Below are positions 36,195-50,404 of a DNA stretch of 64,000 nt, piece after piece. Every line of letters begins with the position of its first letter. Position 1 is the first letter of the stretch. The position numbers were made by a program, and so were the translations under genes. Source of the stretch: Beijerinckiaceae bacterium (GTDB lineage: Bacteria; Pseudomonadota; Alphaproteobacteria; Rhizobiales; Beijerinckiaceae); assembly GCA_024304885.1 (NCBI GenBank), contig JALJOM010000008.1, forward strand, positions 408,501 to 472,500. Reading direction: 5' to 3'. Under the pieces are notes generated by a model. It was given only the letters and a program-made list of their open reading frames with translations. It searched no databases and was not told the origin of the DNA.

Positions 36195-37367
36195 TCAGCG
36201 CGGCGTCGCGATGCTCGTTCCTGCCCGCGCACGCGTCGTGGCGGGCCAGGGATCCGCGAAGCGCTCCGAGCCGAGGAAGCTCTCGTCGGTCAAGCACCGC
36301 AGGAAGGCGACGAGATCGGCCTTCTCCTCGGGGCTCAGGTCGATCCTCACGATCAAGTCGCTCTTCACCGGGCTCATCTGTCCGTCGCCGGCATCGGGGC
36401 CCGTGTCGATCTTGCGGCCGCCTCGCGAATAGATCTCGACGACCTCCTCGAGGGTGGCGACGCTGCCGTCGTGCATGTAGGGTGCAGTGACCGCCGCGTT
36501 GCGCAGGCTCGGCGCGCGAAACCGCCCCATGTCGGCGGGCTCGCCCGAGACCTCGAAGACGCCGCGATTGGGCCGCGGGTAGGCGCCGGCGCCGTCCACG
36601 TTGTAGAGCCCAGTGTTGTGGAAGGGTGTCGCTACGTCGCGGCTTTTCGCATGGACGATCTGGTCGTCGAGGTTCGCGCTGCCGTGGCAATGATGGCATT
36701 CCGCCTTCTCGCCGAAGAAGAGGTCGTGGCCGCGCTGCTCGGCATCGGTGAGCTCGAGCTTGCCGTCGAGATAGAGGTCGTAGCGGCTCTTCGTCGAGAC
36801 GAGGCCGCGCTCGAAGGTAGCGATCGCGGCGATGACGGACTTGAAGTCGATTCTGCCCTTCGTCTCGGGGAAGGCTGCTTCGAACGCTTTCTGGTAGTAG
36901 GGGTCTGCGGCGAGCCGCGCCAGGATCTCGGGCTTGTTGGCGTCGGTGACCCCCATCTCGACCGGATCGGACCCGAAGAAGGGGACTTCCATTTGGCGCT
37001 CGAGCGTGACGAGGGCGGGGTTTGCCCAGGTGTAGGTGGCGTGCCAGGCGACGTTGGCGAGCCCTTGCGCGTTGCGGGGCGTGAGCTCGCCGGTCGAGCC
37101 CGGCGATTGCACGCGCCCGTCGGTGAAGCCACGCTCCTGCAGGTGGCAGGAGCCGCAGGCCTGCGTGCCGTTACCCGAGAGCCGCTTGTCGTAGAACAGC
37201 GCGCGGCCGAGCTCGAACTTGGCTTCCGACATCGGATTGTCGGCGGGAACGCGTGGTGCCGGCAGGGAGCCGGGAAGATCCCAGACCCAGGCGGGTGCCT
37301 CGGCACGGGCTTGCGGCACCGCGCAGGACAGCGCGCCGCCGAGCAGGAGGGAGAAGGCGCGGCGCAT
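36195..37367 (-). CDS. mbnH: MbnH-family di-haem enzyme (cytochrome c peroxidase superfamily)
   Basis: The protein has 390 residues. After a signal peptide come two haem motifs, CGSCH (Cys71, Cys74, His75) and CHHCH (Cys224, Cys227, His228). It is the MauG-like family (TIGR04039) always paired with a MbnP-type protein. MbnH of methanotrophs uses a high-valent di-haem state to turn a tryptophan of MbnP into kynurenine. Its ATG shares one base with the mbnP stop (TGATG). It acts in the periplasm. Confidence 0.9.
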   Translation of the reverse strand: MRRAFSLLLGGALSCAVPQARAEAPAWVWDLPGSLPAPRVPADNPMSEAKFELGRALFYDKRLSGNGTQACGSCHLQERGFTDGRVQSPGSTGELTPRNAQGLANVAWHATYTWANPALVTLERQMEVPFFGSDPVEMGVTDANKPEILARLAADPYYQKAFEAAFPETKGRIDFKSVIAAIATFERGLVSTKSRYDLYLDGKLELTDAEQRGHDLFFGEKAECHHCHGSANLDDQIVHAKSRDVATPFHNTGLYNVDGAGAYPRPNRGVFEVSGEPADMGRFRAPSLRNAAVTAPYMHDGSVATLEEVVEIYSRGGRKIDTGPDAGDGQMSPVKSDLIVRIDLSPEEKADLVAFLRCLTDESFLGSERFADPWPATTRARAGTSIATPR

Positions 37368-38335
37368 CAGTCGGGTCTCGAGCCGGTACCGGCCGCCGGC
37401 TTGGCGGACGCCGAGAAGACGGGCGACACGCCCTCGCGCAGCTGCCGGCCGGCGTCCCGCGCGCCGGGCTTCGACTCGCTCGAGGCGAGGCCGAGACGTT
37501 CGAAGATCACGGGGCATTCGGGGTCGTCGGGCGCGCTCATGCAGCCGACTGCGCCGCCCTTGTCCACGGCAAGGTCGCTGCCTTCGAGCAGGCGCGCTAG
37601 ATCGAGCGTCACGCGGTCCTTGCGGGCGTCGAATGCGGCGAGCCGCACGCGAAACCGGTTCTGCCTCGTGCAGGTGACGATCTCTCCGGTCGCAGGATTG
37701 CCGGTGCAGCCGGTCGAGCCGAGATGAACCATGAAGGTTCGCGCCTTGCCGCCGTCGGCCTTGGCGATGGGGCTCGCCGGGGTCACCTCGATGTTCAGGA
37801 ACTTCCGTCCGGCCTGCCAGCTCCAGCTCATCGCCGCGATGTCGAGAGGGGCCGGCGCGGTCTCGGTCGAGCTGTGATTGAGGGAAACCGTCTTCCCGCC
37901 GACCTCGGCCTCGACGGGGACGCCGACCGCGAACTCCAGGCCGACATAGGTTCCTTTCGGGGTAGCCCCGATGATCGTGACGTTCTTCGCTGGCGCCTTC
38001 TCGCTGCAGGGCGCATTGCCGCCGCGCGCATCCTTGAAGTCGAGGAGCGCGAGATCGGAATATTGCCAATCGCTCTGCTCGAGCTCTATCGGGACTCGCT
38101 TGCCCGCGGTGTCGATCAGCGCCGGCGCGTGAACATAGAGCCGGGCGTCCTGGAGCTTGCCGGCCGATAGGCCCGTGCCGAGGCCCGCGAGCGGCGCGCC
38201 GCAGCCGACGTCCTTGCCGTTCTGCACGAGGGCGAAGGTGATCTCGACGGGAAGCCTGGCCGAGGTGCCCGCCGCGACGGCGGGAAGGGCGGCCGCGAGC
38301 GCCGCGGCCGCGGCGCATACGAGGCGATTGCGCAT
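37367..38335 (-). CDS. mbnP: MbnP-family copper-binding protein (metallo-mystery pair, four-Cys motif)
   Basis: The protein has 322 residues. A signal peptide (VCAAAAALAAALPAVAAG) is followed by a TIGR04052-type body: VGCGAPL (Cys45), Cys110, GSTGC (Cys210), VTC (Cys222). The conserved MSWSWQAGRKF segment has Trp171 and Trp173, one of which should be the residue oxidised to kynurenine, and His154 and His204 are candidate metal ligands. A C-terminal tail rich in Ala, Arg and Pro follows. It is cotranscribed with mbnH. Confidence 0.88.
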   Translation of the reverse strand: MRNRLVCAAAAALAAALPAVAAGTSARLPVEITFALVQNGKDVGCGAPLAGLGTGLSAGKLQDARLYVHAPALIDTAGKRVPIELEQSDWQYSDLALLDFKDARGGNAPCSEKAPAKNVTIIGATPKGTYVGLEFAVGVPVEAEVGGKTVSLNHSSTETAPAPLDIAAMSWSWQAGRKFLNIEVTPASPIAKADGGKARTFMVHLGSTGCTGNPATGEIVTCTRQNRFRVRLAAFDARKDRVTLDLARLLEGSDLAVDKGGAVGCMSAPDDPECPVIFERLGLASSESKPGARDAGRQLREGVSPVFSASAKPAAGTGSRPD

Positions 38336-39747
<1,412 letters not shown>

Positions 39748-39794
39748 CCGGGTCGCGAGGACCTCGGCCCCGGTCCTCGCGCGGCCGGTTCACG

Positions 39795-39897
39795 GAGCAT
39801 TTTCCAGCGAAGGGGAGACCACTTCGCGTCGCGAGAATGCGACAAGACATGACTATAGAGCTGGTTTCCGATTCGACCGGATCGGAAACCGCCCTAG
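39795..39897 (+). repeat. Family A palindromic repeat, copy 3
   Basis: GAGCATTTTCCAGCGAAG through ATAGAGCTGGTTTCCGATTC to CGGAAACCGCCCTAG, collinear with copy 1 at 1267-1403 but with a shorter middle part. Confidence 0.8.
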
Positions 39898-40002
39898 TAT
39901 CCGCCGCCTTCGAAGCGTGAGTCGGGAGGTGAAGCACGCTCGAAGGCGAAGACGCGGATACGGCGAATACAACCGACGTACCGGGAATCGTCGAGTCCCG
40001 GT
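39898..40002 (+). repeat. Family C palindromic repeat, copy 1
   Basis: GCCTTCGAAGCGTG pairs with CACGCTCGAAGGC, followed by GAAGACGCGGATACGGCGAA and a GGGAATCG/CGAGTCCCGG mini-hairpin. The second copy is at 60783-60882. Confidence 0.75.
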
Positions 40003-40017
40003 ACTAGCGAGATCGAC

Positions 40018-41214
40018 ATGAATATTCACGAGTACCAGGCGAAGGCTCTGCTTCGGGAGTTCGGGGTTCCGGTCTCGCGAGGCGTCGCGATCTTTCGCGC
40101 GAGCGAGGCCAAGGCGGCAGCGAAGGAGGTCGGCGGGCCGCTCTGGGTGGTGAAGTCGCAGATCCATGCCGGCGGGCGCGGCAAGGGCAAGTTCCGGGAG
40201 CCGGAGGCCCTCGAGAAGGGCGGCGTGAGGCTCGCGACCTCGGTCGGGGAGGTCGAGGACTTCGTGTCCCAGATGCTCGGCAACACCTTGGTCACGGTAC
40301 AGACCGGCCCTGCCGGCAAGCAGGTCAACCGGATCTATGTCGAGGCCGGGTCCCATATCGTGCGGGAGCTCTACCTCTCCCTCCTCGTCGATCGCGGCAG
40401 CGGACGCGTGGCCTTCGTCGCCTCGACCGAGGGCGGCATGGACATCGAGGAGGTCGCGCATCGGGCGCCGGATCGGATCGTGACCTTCGCGGTCGATCCC
40501 GTGACGGGGATCATGCCGCATCACGGCCGACGGGTCGCAGAGGCGCTCGGGCTCGACGGCGACCTCGGCAAGCAGGCCGAGGACCTGACCGAGCGGCTCT
40601 ATACCTGCTTCATCGAGAAGGACATGGCGCTGCTCGAGATCAATCCCTTGATCGTCTCGAGCGAGGGGCGGCTCCTGTGCCTCGACGCCAAGGCCTCGTT
40701 CGACCCGAATGCGCTGTTCCGCCATCCCGAGATTCTCGCCCTGCGCGACGAGTCCGAGGAGGACGCCAAGGAGATCGAGGCGTCGCGGCACGATCTCAGC
40801 TATATCGCGCTCGACGGACGGATCGGCTGCATGGTGAACGGGGCCGGCCTCGCCATGGCGACCATGGATATCATCAAGCTCCACGGCGCGAGCCCGGCGA
40901 ACTTCCTCGATGTCGGCGGGGGCGCGACGAAGGAGAAGGTCGCCGCGGCCTTCAAGATCATCACCGCCGACCCGCAGGTGAAAGGAATTCTCGTCAACAT
41001 CTTCGGGGGCATCATGAAATGCGACGTGATCGCCGAGGGGGTCATCGCCGCGGTCAAGGAGGTCGGCCTCGCCGTGCCCCTCGTCGTGCGGCTCGAGGGC
41101 ACCAATGTCGAGCTCGGCAAGGCGATCATCGACAAGTCGGGCCTCGACGTCGTCTTCGCCGAGGACCTCGACGATGCCGCGCAGAAGATCGTCGAAGCGG
41201 TCGGCGAGGCCTGA
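40018..41214 (+). CDS. sucC: Succinate-CoA ligase (ADP-forming) beta subunit
   Basis: The protein has 398 residues. ATP-grasp domain start [40 protein letters not shown], and the GARSP-type CoA ligase half with [16 protein letters not shown]. With SucD it makes ATP from succinyl-CoA. The paralogous malate-CoA ligase (MtkA) of serine-cycle methylotrophs is similar, but placement in a sucAB-lpd cluster favours SucC. Confidence 0.94.
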   Translation: MNIHEYQAKALLREFGVPVSRGVAIFRASEAKAAAKEVGGPLWVVKSQIHAGGRGKGKFREPEALEKGGVRLATSVGEVEDFVSQMLGNTLVTVQTGPAGKQVNRIYVEAGSHIVRELYLSLLVDRGSGRVAFVASTEGGMDIEEVAHRAPDRIVTFAVDPVTGIMPHHGRRVAEALGLDGDLGKQAEDLTERLYTCFIEKDMALLEINPLIVSSEGRLLCLDAKASFDPNALFRHPEILALRDESEEDAKEIEASRHDLSYIALDGRIGCMVNGAGLAMATMDIIKLHGASPANFLDVGGGATKEKVAAAFKIITADPQVKGILVNIFGGIMKCDVIAEGVIAAVKEVGLAVPLVVRLEGTNVELGKAIIDKSGLDVVFAEDLDDAAQKIVEAVGEA

Positions 41215-41219
41215 CACCC

Positions 41220-42104
41220 ATGTCGATCCTCGTCACCAAGGAGACCAAGGTCATCTGCCAGGGCTTCACCGGCAAGAACGGCACGTTCCATTCGGAGCAG
41301 GCGATCGCCTACGGCACGGCGATGGTCGGGGGGACCTCGCCCGGCAAGGGCGGCACGACGCATCTCGGCCTCCCGGTCTTCGACACGGTCGCCGAGGCCA
41401 AGGCGGCGACCGGGGCGGAGGCGAGCGTCATCTATGTCCCGCCGCCCCATGCCGCCGACGCGATCTGCGAGGCGATCGACGCCGAGATTCCGCTCGTCGT
41501 CTGCATCACCGAGGGAATCCCGGTCGCCGACATGATCGAGGTCAAGCGGGCGCTCTGCGGCTCGCGCACGCGTCTCGTCGGGCCGAACTGCCCCGGCGTC
41601 ATGACCGCGGGAGAATGCAAGATCGGGATCATGCCCGGCAGCATCTTCGCGCGGGGCTCGGTCGGTATCGTGTCGCGCTCCGGCACCTTGACCTACGAGG
41701 CGGTGTTCCAGACGACCCGCGAAGGCCTCGGCCAGACGACCGCGGTCGGGATCGGTGGAGACCCGGTGAAGGGGACCGAGTTCGTCGATATCCTGGAGAT
41801 GTTCCTCGCCGACCCCGAGACGACATCGATCATCATGATCGGGGAGATCGGCGGCTCGGCCGAGGAGGATGCCGCGCAGTTCCTCGCCGACGAGGCGCGG
41901 CGCGGCCGCAAGAAGCCGACGGTGGGCTTCATCGCCGGGCGCACGGCGCCGCCCGGCCGGCGCATGGGCCATGCCGGCGCCATCATCGCCGGCGGCAAGG
42001 GCGGCGCGGAAGGCAAGATCGCCGCTTTCGAGGCCGCGGGGATCCGCGTGTCGCCGTCACCGGCCAAGCTCGGCAAGACCTTGGCCGAGATGCTGAAGAG
42101 CTGA
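41220..42104 (+). CDS. sucD: Succinate-CoA ligase alpha subunit
   Basis: The protein has 294 residues. CoA-binding [37 protein letters not shown], and the phosphohistidine loop [17 protein letters not shown]. It starts five bases after sucC. Partner of SucC. Confidence 0.96.
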   Translation: MSILVTKETKVICQGFTGKNGTFHSEQAIAYGTAMVGGTSPGKGGTTHLGLPVFDTVAEAKAATGAEASVIYVPPPHAADAICEAIDAEIPLVVCITEGIPVADMIEVKRALCGSRTRLVGPNCPGVMTAGECKIGIMPGSIFARGSVGIVSRSGTLTYEAVFQTTREGLGQTTAVGIGGDPVKGTEFVDILEMFLADPETTSIIMIGEIGGSAEEDAAQFLADEARRGRKKPTVGFIAGRTAPPGRRMGHAGAIIAGGKGGAEGKIAAFEAAGIRVSPSPAKLGKTLAEMLKS

Positions 42105-42300
42105 AAAGAAAAACGTCGGGTCGGCCCGCGAGGCTTTCGAAACCCGCATATATGTCGGGAAAAGAGGGGAGGAACGGGGACGCGTCTGCCGACGGGCGGA
42201 GGCGTCCGAGCGCAGAAGGATTCGCGCGACGACGCGACGGGAGAGTGCCACGCCGGGAAGGCCCTGCGGCTGTCTCGGTCGGGGTTTCGAGGAGACGACA

Positions 42301-45318
<3,018 letters not shown>

Positions 45319-45322
45319 GCGG

Positions 45323-45393
45323 TAGAGCATTTGCGGGAGAACCGGACGCCGGTTCGCGTCGCGAATGCGCGATGAAACGAGAACGGAAAGCCG
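45323..45393 (+). repeat. Family A palindromic repeat, decayed copy
   Basis: TAGAGCATTTGCGGGAGAAC and CCGGTTCGCGTCGCGAATGC match the left half of copy 1; the right half is missing. Confidence 0.55.
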
Positions 45394-45436
45394 CGCCAAT
45401 TGCATCGACATCATCCAGTGAACGGGCAGAAGCGAG

Positions 45437-46681
45437 ATGACGACCGAAATTCGTGTTCCGACCTTGGGCGAATCCGTGACGGAAGCGACCATCGGGCGCT
45501 GGTTCAAGAAGCCGGGTGAGGCCGTGAAGGCGGACGAGCCGATCGTCGAGCTCGAGACCGATAAGGTGACGCTCGAGGTGAATGCGCCGGCCTCGGGCAT
45601 TCTCGCTGGAATCCAGGTCAAGGACGGCGAGACGGTCGGGGTCGGCGCGCTTCTCGGCGAGATCGCCGATGGTGCCGCGGTGATGCCGGCGAAGGCCGAG
45701 CCGGCTCCAGCTCCAGCCGCCCCGGCGGAGAAGCCGGCTCCTGTCGTGGTCGCGCCGACCCCGCCCGTAGTGGTGGCGTCGGCCGCCGCGACGCCGGCGA
45801 TGCCGCCGTCGCCGGCCGCAGCGAAGATCGCCGCCGATCATGGAATCGAGCCCGCCGCGATAGAGGGCTCGGGCAAGCGCGGCCAGGTGCTGAAGGGCGA
45901 CGTCCTCGATTATCTCGCCGAGGCGCCCGCCGCTGCGCCCGCGCCGGTGGCGGCGCGTGCCCCGGCGCCTGCGTCCGACGCGGAGCGCGAGGAGCGCGTG
46001 CCCATGACGCGGCTGCGCCAGACCATCGCGCGCCGGCTCAAGGACGCGCAGAATACCGCGGCGATGCTCACCACCTTCAACGAGGTGGATCTCTCCGAGG
46101 TCATCGCACTCCGCACCCGCTACAAGGAGGTCTTCGAGAAGAAGCACGGGACGAAGCTCGGCTTCATGGGCTTCTTCGCGAAGGCCTGCGTCGCGGCGCT
46201 GCAGGAAATCCCCGCGGTCAATGCCGAGATCGACGGCAACGACCTCGTCTTCAAGAACTACTACCATCTCGGCATCGCGGTGGGGACCGACAAGGGCCTC
46301 GTGGTGCCGGTGGTGCGCGACTGCGACCGGCTGGGCATCGCCGACATCGAGAAGGCGATCGGCGAGCTCGGGCGGCGCGCGCGCGAGGGCAAGCTCAAGA
46401 TCGAGGAGATGCAGGGCGGCACCTTCACCATCACCAATGGTGGGGTCTATGGCTCGCTGATGTCCACGCCGATCCTCAACGCGCCGCAGTCGGGCATTCT
46501 CGGCATGCACAAGATCCAGGATCGGCCGATGGTGGTCGCCGGCAAGATCGAGATCCGCCCGATGATGTATCTCGCGCTCACCTACGACCATCGCATCGTG
46601 GACGGCAAGGAGGCGGTGACCTTCCTCGTGCGCATCAAGGAGGCGCTGGAGGAGCCGGCGCGGCTCGTGCTGGATATTTGA
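45437..46681 (+). CDS. sucB: Dihydrolipoamide succinyltransferase (E2 of 2-oxoglutarate dehydrogenase)
   Basis: The protein has 414 residues. A lipoyl domain has its lysine in [11 protein letters not shown]; an Ala/Pro-rich linker, a subunit-binding domain ([20 protein letters not shown]) and the catalytic domain with [12 protein letters not shown] and the acyl-transfer histidine follow. It lies 118 bases after sucA, with a decayed repeat between. Confidence 0.97.
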   Translation: MTTEIRVPTLGESVTEATIGRWFKKPGEAVKADEPIVELETDKVTLEVNAPASGILAGIQVKDGETVGVGALLGEIADGAAVMPAKAEPAPAPAAPAEKPAPVVVAPTPPVVVASAAATPAMPPSPAAAKIAADHGIEPAAIEGSGKRGQVLKGDVLDYLAEAPAAAPAPVAARAPAPASDAEREERVPMTRLRQTIARRLKDAQNTAAMLTTFNEVDLSEVIALRTRYKEVFEKKHGTKLGFMGFFAKACVAALQEIPAVNAEIDGNDLVFKNYYHLGIAVGTDKGLVVPVVRDCDRLGIADIEKAIGELGRRAREGKLKIEEMQGGTFTITNGGVYGSLMSTPILNAPQSGILGMHKIQDRPMVVAGKIEIRPMMYLALTYDHRIVDGKEAVTFLVRIKEALEEPARLVLDI

Positions 46682-46694
46682 TCCGGACGGCGGC

Positions 46695-47237
46695 ATGATG
46701 CCGACAGTTGCCGTCATCGAAGGCGTCAAGATCCAATTCTATTTTGACGAGCACCCGCCGCCACATTTTCGTGCGACATTCGCAGAGGCTGTGGCACAAA
46801 TTCAAATCGATCCACCGCGATTGTTGCGGGGCTCGCTGCCTCCGGCGAAGCTGGCGATAGTCCTCGCTTGGGCGGAGGCCGACCGTGAGCCATCGAAGAG
46901 CGCACGGCTGGCTTATCGCAGCAGGACAGAAGCCGAAGAGGCTGCAATGACCGAGATCATTCGGATGACATCCGTCGAGCCGATCCTTTACGGTGTCGTC
47001 AAGATCGTCTGGCTCGACGGCTACGAGGCCGTCGTGGATCTGCGCCCGGTCGTCGCGGAGGGCGAAGCCTTTGCCTTCCTTCGCGAGTCGCCGGAGAACT
47101 TCGGGGCTGTGAGGCTCGCGGATTACGGCCATGCGATCTACTGGGTCGATGACAAGGGGGACGAGATCGATTTCGGCTCGGACTCGTTGCGTCGCCGTGC
47201 CGAGCGTCAAGCCGAGCTTCTCCGCCACGCCAGCTGA
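46695..47237 (+). CDS. DUF4160-DUF2442 fusion protein
   Basis: The protein has 180 residues. Residues about 2-70 are DUF4160 (TVAVIEGVKIQFYFDEHPPP then HFRATFAE and LLRGSLPPAKLAIVLAWAE). From about residue 85 (MTEIIRMTSVEP) it is DUF2442 (VVKIVWLDGYEAVVDLRPVV, then ADYGHAIYWVDDKGDEIDF). These two small families usually occur as adjacent separate genes of unknown function, sometimes suggested to be toxin-antitoxin-like. Here they share one frame with no stop between. It sits between sucB and lpd, 13 bases after sucB. An internal ATG at 46947 could allow separate DUF2442. Confidence 0.8.
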   Translation: MMPTVAVIEGVKIQFYFDEHPPPHFRATFAEAVAQIQIDPPRLLRGSLPPAKLAIVLAWAEADREPSKSARLAYRSRTEAEEAAMTEIIRMTSVEPILYGVVKIVWLDGYEAVVDLRPVVAEGEAFAFLRESPENFGAVRLADYGHAIYWVDDKGDEIDFGSDSLRRRAERQAELLRHAS

Positions 47238-47252
47238 TCAACGAAAGGTCCC

Positions 47253-48650
47253 ATGTCCTACGATCTCGTCGTCATCGGAACCGGCCCCGGAGGCTATGTC
47301 TGCGCCATCCGCGCGGCCCAGCTCGGCCTGAAGGTTGCTGTCGTGGAAAAGCGCAAGACCCACGGCGGGACTTGCCTCAATGTGGGGTGCATCCCCTCGA
47401 AGGCGCTACTCCAGGCCTCGGAGAAATTCGAGGAGGCCGCACACGAGCTGGCCGGCTTCGGTGTGGTGACGGACACGCCGCGGCTCGATCTCGCCGCGAT
47501 GATGAAGCACAAGGACGAGACCGTCGCGGCGAATGTCAATGGCGTCGCCTTCCTCTTCAAGAAGAACAAGATCGAGTCCTTCACGGGTGTGGGAAGGATC
47601 CTCGGGCCGGGCGAGGTCGCGGTGACGGCCGAGGACGGCACGACGCAAAGCCTCGCCACGAAAAATATCGTGATCGCAACGGGCTCGGACGTGACCCCGC
47701 TGCCGGGCGTGGAGATCGACGAGCAAAGGATCGTCTCCTCCACCGGTGCGCTGTCGCTCGCCGCCGTTCCGGAGAAGCTCCTCGTCGTCGGAGCGGGAGT
47801 GATCGGCCTCGAGCTCGGCTCGGTGTGGGGTCGGCTCGGCAGCAAGGTGACGGTGGTCGAGTTCCTGGATCGCATTCTCCCGGGTGCCGATGCCGAGGTC
47901 GCGAAGCAATTCCAGAGAATCCTAACGAAGCAAGGATTCGAGTTCAGGCTCGCCCACAAGGTTTCGAAGGTGGTCAAGGCAGCGAGCGGCCTCGAGGTCG
48001 CGATCGAGCCGTCGGCCGGTGGCGAGGCGACGCTGCTCGAGGCCGATGTGGTCCTGGTCGCCATCGGGCGGCGCCCTGTCACGGAGGGGCTCGGGCTCGA
48101 GGCCGCGGGCGTCGCGACGGATCGCGGGCGTGTGGTGATCGACCACCATTTCGCGACCAACATCCCCGGCATCTACGCGATCGGCGATGTGGTGCGCGGC
48201 GCCATGCTCGCCCACAAGGCGGAGGACGAGGGGATCGCGGTCGCCGAGATCATCGCCGGCCAGCACGGCCATGTGAACTACGAGGCGATTCCCTCCGTCG
48301 TCTATACCATGCCGGAGATCGCCTCGGTCGGTGCGACGGAAGAGGACTTGCAGGCGAAGGGCATCGCCTACAGGAGCGGGAAATTTCCCTTCACCGCCAA
48401 TGGGCGGGCGCGGGCCATGCGGCTCACCGAGGGGTTCGTGAAGATCCTGGCCGATGCCGCGAGCGATCGGGTGCTCGGCGTCCATATCATCGGCGCGGGT
48501 GCCGGCGAGCAGATCGCCGAGGCTGCCGTCCTGATGGAGTTCGGCGGCTCGGCAGAGGATCTCGCCCGCATCTGCCATGCCCATCCGACGCTGTCGGAAG
48601 CGGTGCGCGAGGCTGCGCTGGCGGTGGACAAGCGCGCGATCCATATGTGA
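47253..48650 (+). CDS. lpd: Dihydrolipoamide dehydrogenase (E3)
   Basis: The protein has 465 residues. FAD motif [20 protein letters not shown], redox disulfide [19 protein letters not shown] motif [19 protein letters not shown], and the C-terminal catalytic [13 protein letters not shown]. It reoxidises the lipoyl groups of SucB. It closes the 2-oxoglutarate dehydrogenase cluster. Confidence 0.97.
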   Translation: MSYDLVVIGTGPGGYVCAIRAAQLGLKVAVVEKRKTHGGTCLNVGCIPSKALLQASEKFEEAAHELAGFGVVTDTPRLDLAAMMKHKDETVAANVNGVAFLFKKNKIESFTGVGRILGPGEVAVTAEDGTTQSLATKNIVIATGSDVTPLPGVEIDEQRIVSSTGALSLAAVPEKLLVVGAGVIGLELGSVWGRLGSKVTVVEFLDRILPGADAEVAKQFQRILTKQGFEFRLAHKVSKVVKAASGLEVAIEPSAGGEATLLEADVVLVAIGRRPVTEGLGLEAAGVATDRGRVVIDHHFATNIPGIYAIGDVVRGAMLAHKAEDEGIAVAEIIAGQHGHVNYEAIPSVVYTMPEIASVGATEEDLQAKGIAYRSGKFPFTANGRARAMRLTEGFVKILADAASDRVLGVHIIGAGAGEQIAEAAVLMEFGGSAEDLARICHAHPTLSEAVREAALAVDKRAIHM

Positions 48651-48691
48651 TCGCGCCGGGACGACGGCCGCGTGAGCAAGGCTGCGCCCGA

Positions 48692-49492
48692 CTAAAGCAC
48701 GACCACCCTGGTTCCGACCGAGACACGCTCGTAGAGGTCGATCGCATCCGCGTTCATCATGCGGATGCAGCCGGACGACACCGCCTGGCCGATCGTATGC
48801 GGCTCGTTGGTGCCGTGAATGCGAAAGAGCGTATCCTTGTTGCCCTTGAACAGGTAGAGCGCGCGGGCGCCGAGCGGGTTGTCGAGCCCGCCGTCCATCT
48901 CGGGCGGCAAGTCGGGGCGGCGCCTCAGCATGTCCTTCGGGGGAATCCAGCGCGGCCATTCGGCCTTGCGTCCGACCCGCGCAACGCCTCTCCATTCGAA
49001 GCCCTCGCGTCCGACGCCGATCCCGTATTGGATCGCCCGGCCGCCGCCCCCGACCAGGTAGAGGTGGCGCGAGCGTGTATCGACGACGATCGTCCCCGGC
49101 CGCTCCGACGTGGGATAGGACACGACGGCTGCCGTGGCCTGCCGCCGATCTATGCCGAGCTCGAGGTCGCCGGGGCTCGCCTGGCGGGTGGCGCGCGGTC
49201 CGTAGGGGTCGGCGTAGTCGGGCTGATAGGTCTCCTCGTACCGGCCGCGGCGGCCACGCGGGCGCCGTATCGGCGGGTATTCGTCATAGACCGAGAGGCC
49301 CTCGGGGGGCAGGATCGGATAGCCCGGATAGGCGTAAGGCGGATAGGCCGGATAGGCCTGATATCCCGAGTAGTTGCGCCATTGCGCCTCGGCCGGCGAA
49401 GCGAGCGGAAGCGAGAGCAAGGGGAGACCGAGCAAGACGCCGCGCGAGGCTCGGAGCAGCGTGGCGGCGGACCCTTCAGGCTGACGACGCAT
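48692..49492 (-). CDS. L,D-transpeptidase (YkuD family), longer copy
   Basis: The protein has 266 residues. A signal peptide (LLGLPLLSLPLASPAEA) and a Tyr/Pro/Arg-rich spacer are followed by a YkuD domain with HGTNEPHTIGQAVSSGCIRM, the catalytic cysteine being in SSGC. It forms 3-3 peptidoglycan cross-links or attaches proteins in the periplasm. Its YkuD domain closely resembles that of the neighbouring gene at 49621-50250. Confidence 0.9.
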   Translation of the reverse strand: MRRQPEGSAATLLRASRGVLLGLPLLSLPLASPAEAQWRNYSGYQAYPAYPPYAYPGYPILPPEGLSVYDEYPPIRRPRGRRGRYEETYQPDYADPYGPRATRQASPGDLELGIDRRQATAAVVSYPTSERPGTIVVDTRSRHLYLVGGGGRAIQYGIGVGREGFEWRGVARVGRKAEWPRWIPPKDMLRRRPDLPPEMDGGLDNPLGARALYLFKGNKDTLFRIHGTNEPHTIGQAVSSGCIRMMNADAIDLYERVSVGTRVVVL

Positions 49493-49561
49493 GAGCGAGC
49501 AGAGCTTCCCTTCCCGGAGCTTTCACGAGTTCCGCGACCGTCACCGGCTTTCGCACCGAGC

Positions 49562-49594
49562 GACACCGTCCCCGGCGCGGCCGGGGACGGTGTC
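49562..49594. terminator. Perfect 15-bp hairpin between the two L,D-transpeptidase genes
   Basis: Stem GACACCGTCCCCGGC/GCCGGGGACGGTGTC with a three-base loop, about 27 bases after the stop of the upstream copy. It has no T run, so it may act as a stability hairpin rather than a rho-independent terminator. Confidence 0.65.
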
Positions 49595-49620
49595 TATCAT
49601 CTCTGCCGGAAGCGGTGCTG

Positions 49621-50250
49621 TCAAAGCACGATCACGGGAGCGCCGACCTTGATCCTCGAGTAGAGATCGACCACGTCGTCGTTGAGGAGGCGGATGCAGC
49701 CGGAGGACACGGCCTGGCCGATCGTGTCGGGCTCGTTGGTGCCGTGGATACGAAACATCGTATCGCGCCCGTTGCTGTAGAGATACATGGCGCGGGCGCC
49801 GAGCGGGTTGTCGAGCCCGCCTTCCATCGAGCGCGGGAGATCGGGACGGCGCTTCAGCATGGCGGGGGGCGGCGTCCAGGCCGGCCATTCGGCGCGGCGC
49901 CCGATATAGGCGCGGCCGGACCAGGCGAATCCCTCGCGGCCGACGCCGACATCGTAGCGCATGGCCTTGCCGCCTTCCATCGAGAGATAGAGGTAGCGGT
50001 TCTTCGTATCGACCGTGATCGTGCCGGGACGCTCGCCGGTGGGATCCTCGACGAGGGTCCGCGTCGGCGCCACCGCGCGACCGAGGTCGGTCGATAGAGT
50101 CGCCTGATGGACGGGTGCGGAGGCCTGCGACGGGTTGCGCCAGGCCCCGAAAGATGCGCCTCCGTCGAAGGCCTGCGCGCCGGTCGCGCCGATCGACAGG
50201 ATCGTCGCCGCGACGAGCGTAGCGGCCTTCGACAGATCGACTTGGAACAT
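49621..50250 (-). CDS. L,D-transpeptidase (YkuD family), shorter copy
   Basis: The protein has 209 residues. A signal peptide (AATLVAATILSIGATGAQAF) is followed by a YkuD domain with HGTNEPDTIGQAVSSGCIRL. The ATG at 50250 has GAGGGGGTATCA upstream. The C-terminal half is near identical in layout to the gene at 48692-49492, so the two arose by tandem duplication. Confidence 0.9.
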   Translation of the reverse strand: MFQVDLSKAATLVAATILSIGATGAQAFDGGASFGAWRNPSQASAPVHQATLSTDLGRAVAPTRTLVEDPTGERPGTITVDTKNRYLYLSMEGGKAMRYDVGVGREGFAWSGRAYIGRRAEWPAWTPPPAMLKRRPDLPRSMEGGLDNPLGARAMYLYSNGRDTMFRIHGTNEPDTIGQAVSSGCIRLLNDDVVDLYSRIKVGAPVIVL

Positions 50251-50404
50251 TGATACCCCCTCTCGAAAAAGCTCGGATGCTTGTTCGTAGCGGGCACCAA
50301 ACGCACAAGCTGTGCGATTTGTTCCATTCGTGGCCGTCAATGGTTTTCGGCTCGTTGATCGAGGCGACGATCGGCATCGCCTCGGGCGAGCGGGACGCGC
50401 GACA

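Noticed and set aside
40018..42104. Malate-CoA ligase (mtkAB) of the serine cycle
   Set aside because: The pair lies between mdh and sucA-sucB-lpd, and no serine-cycle genes are near; SucCD is the simpler reading.
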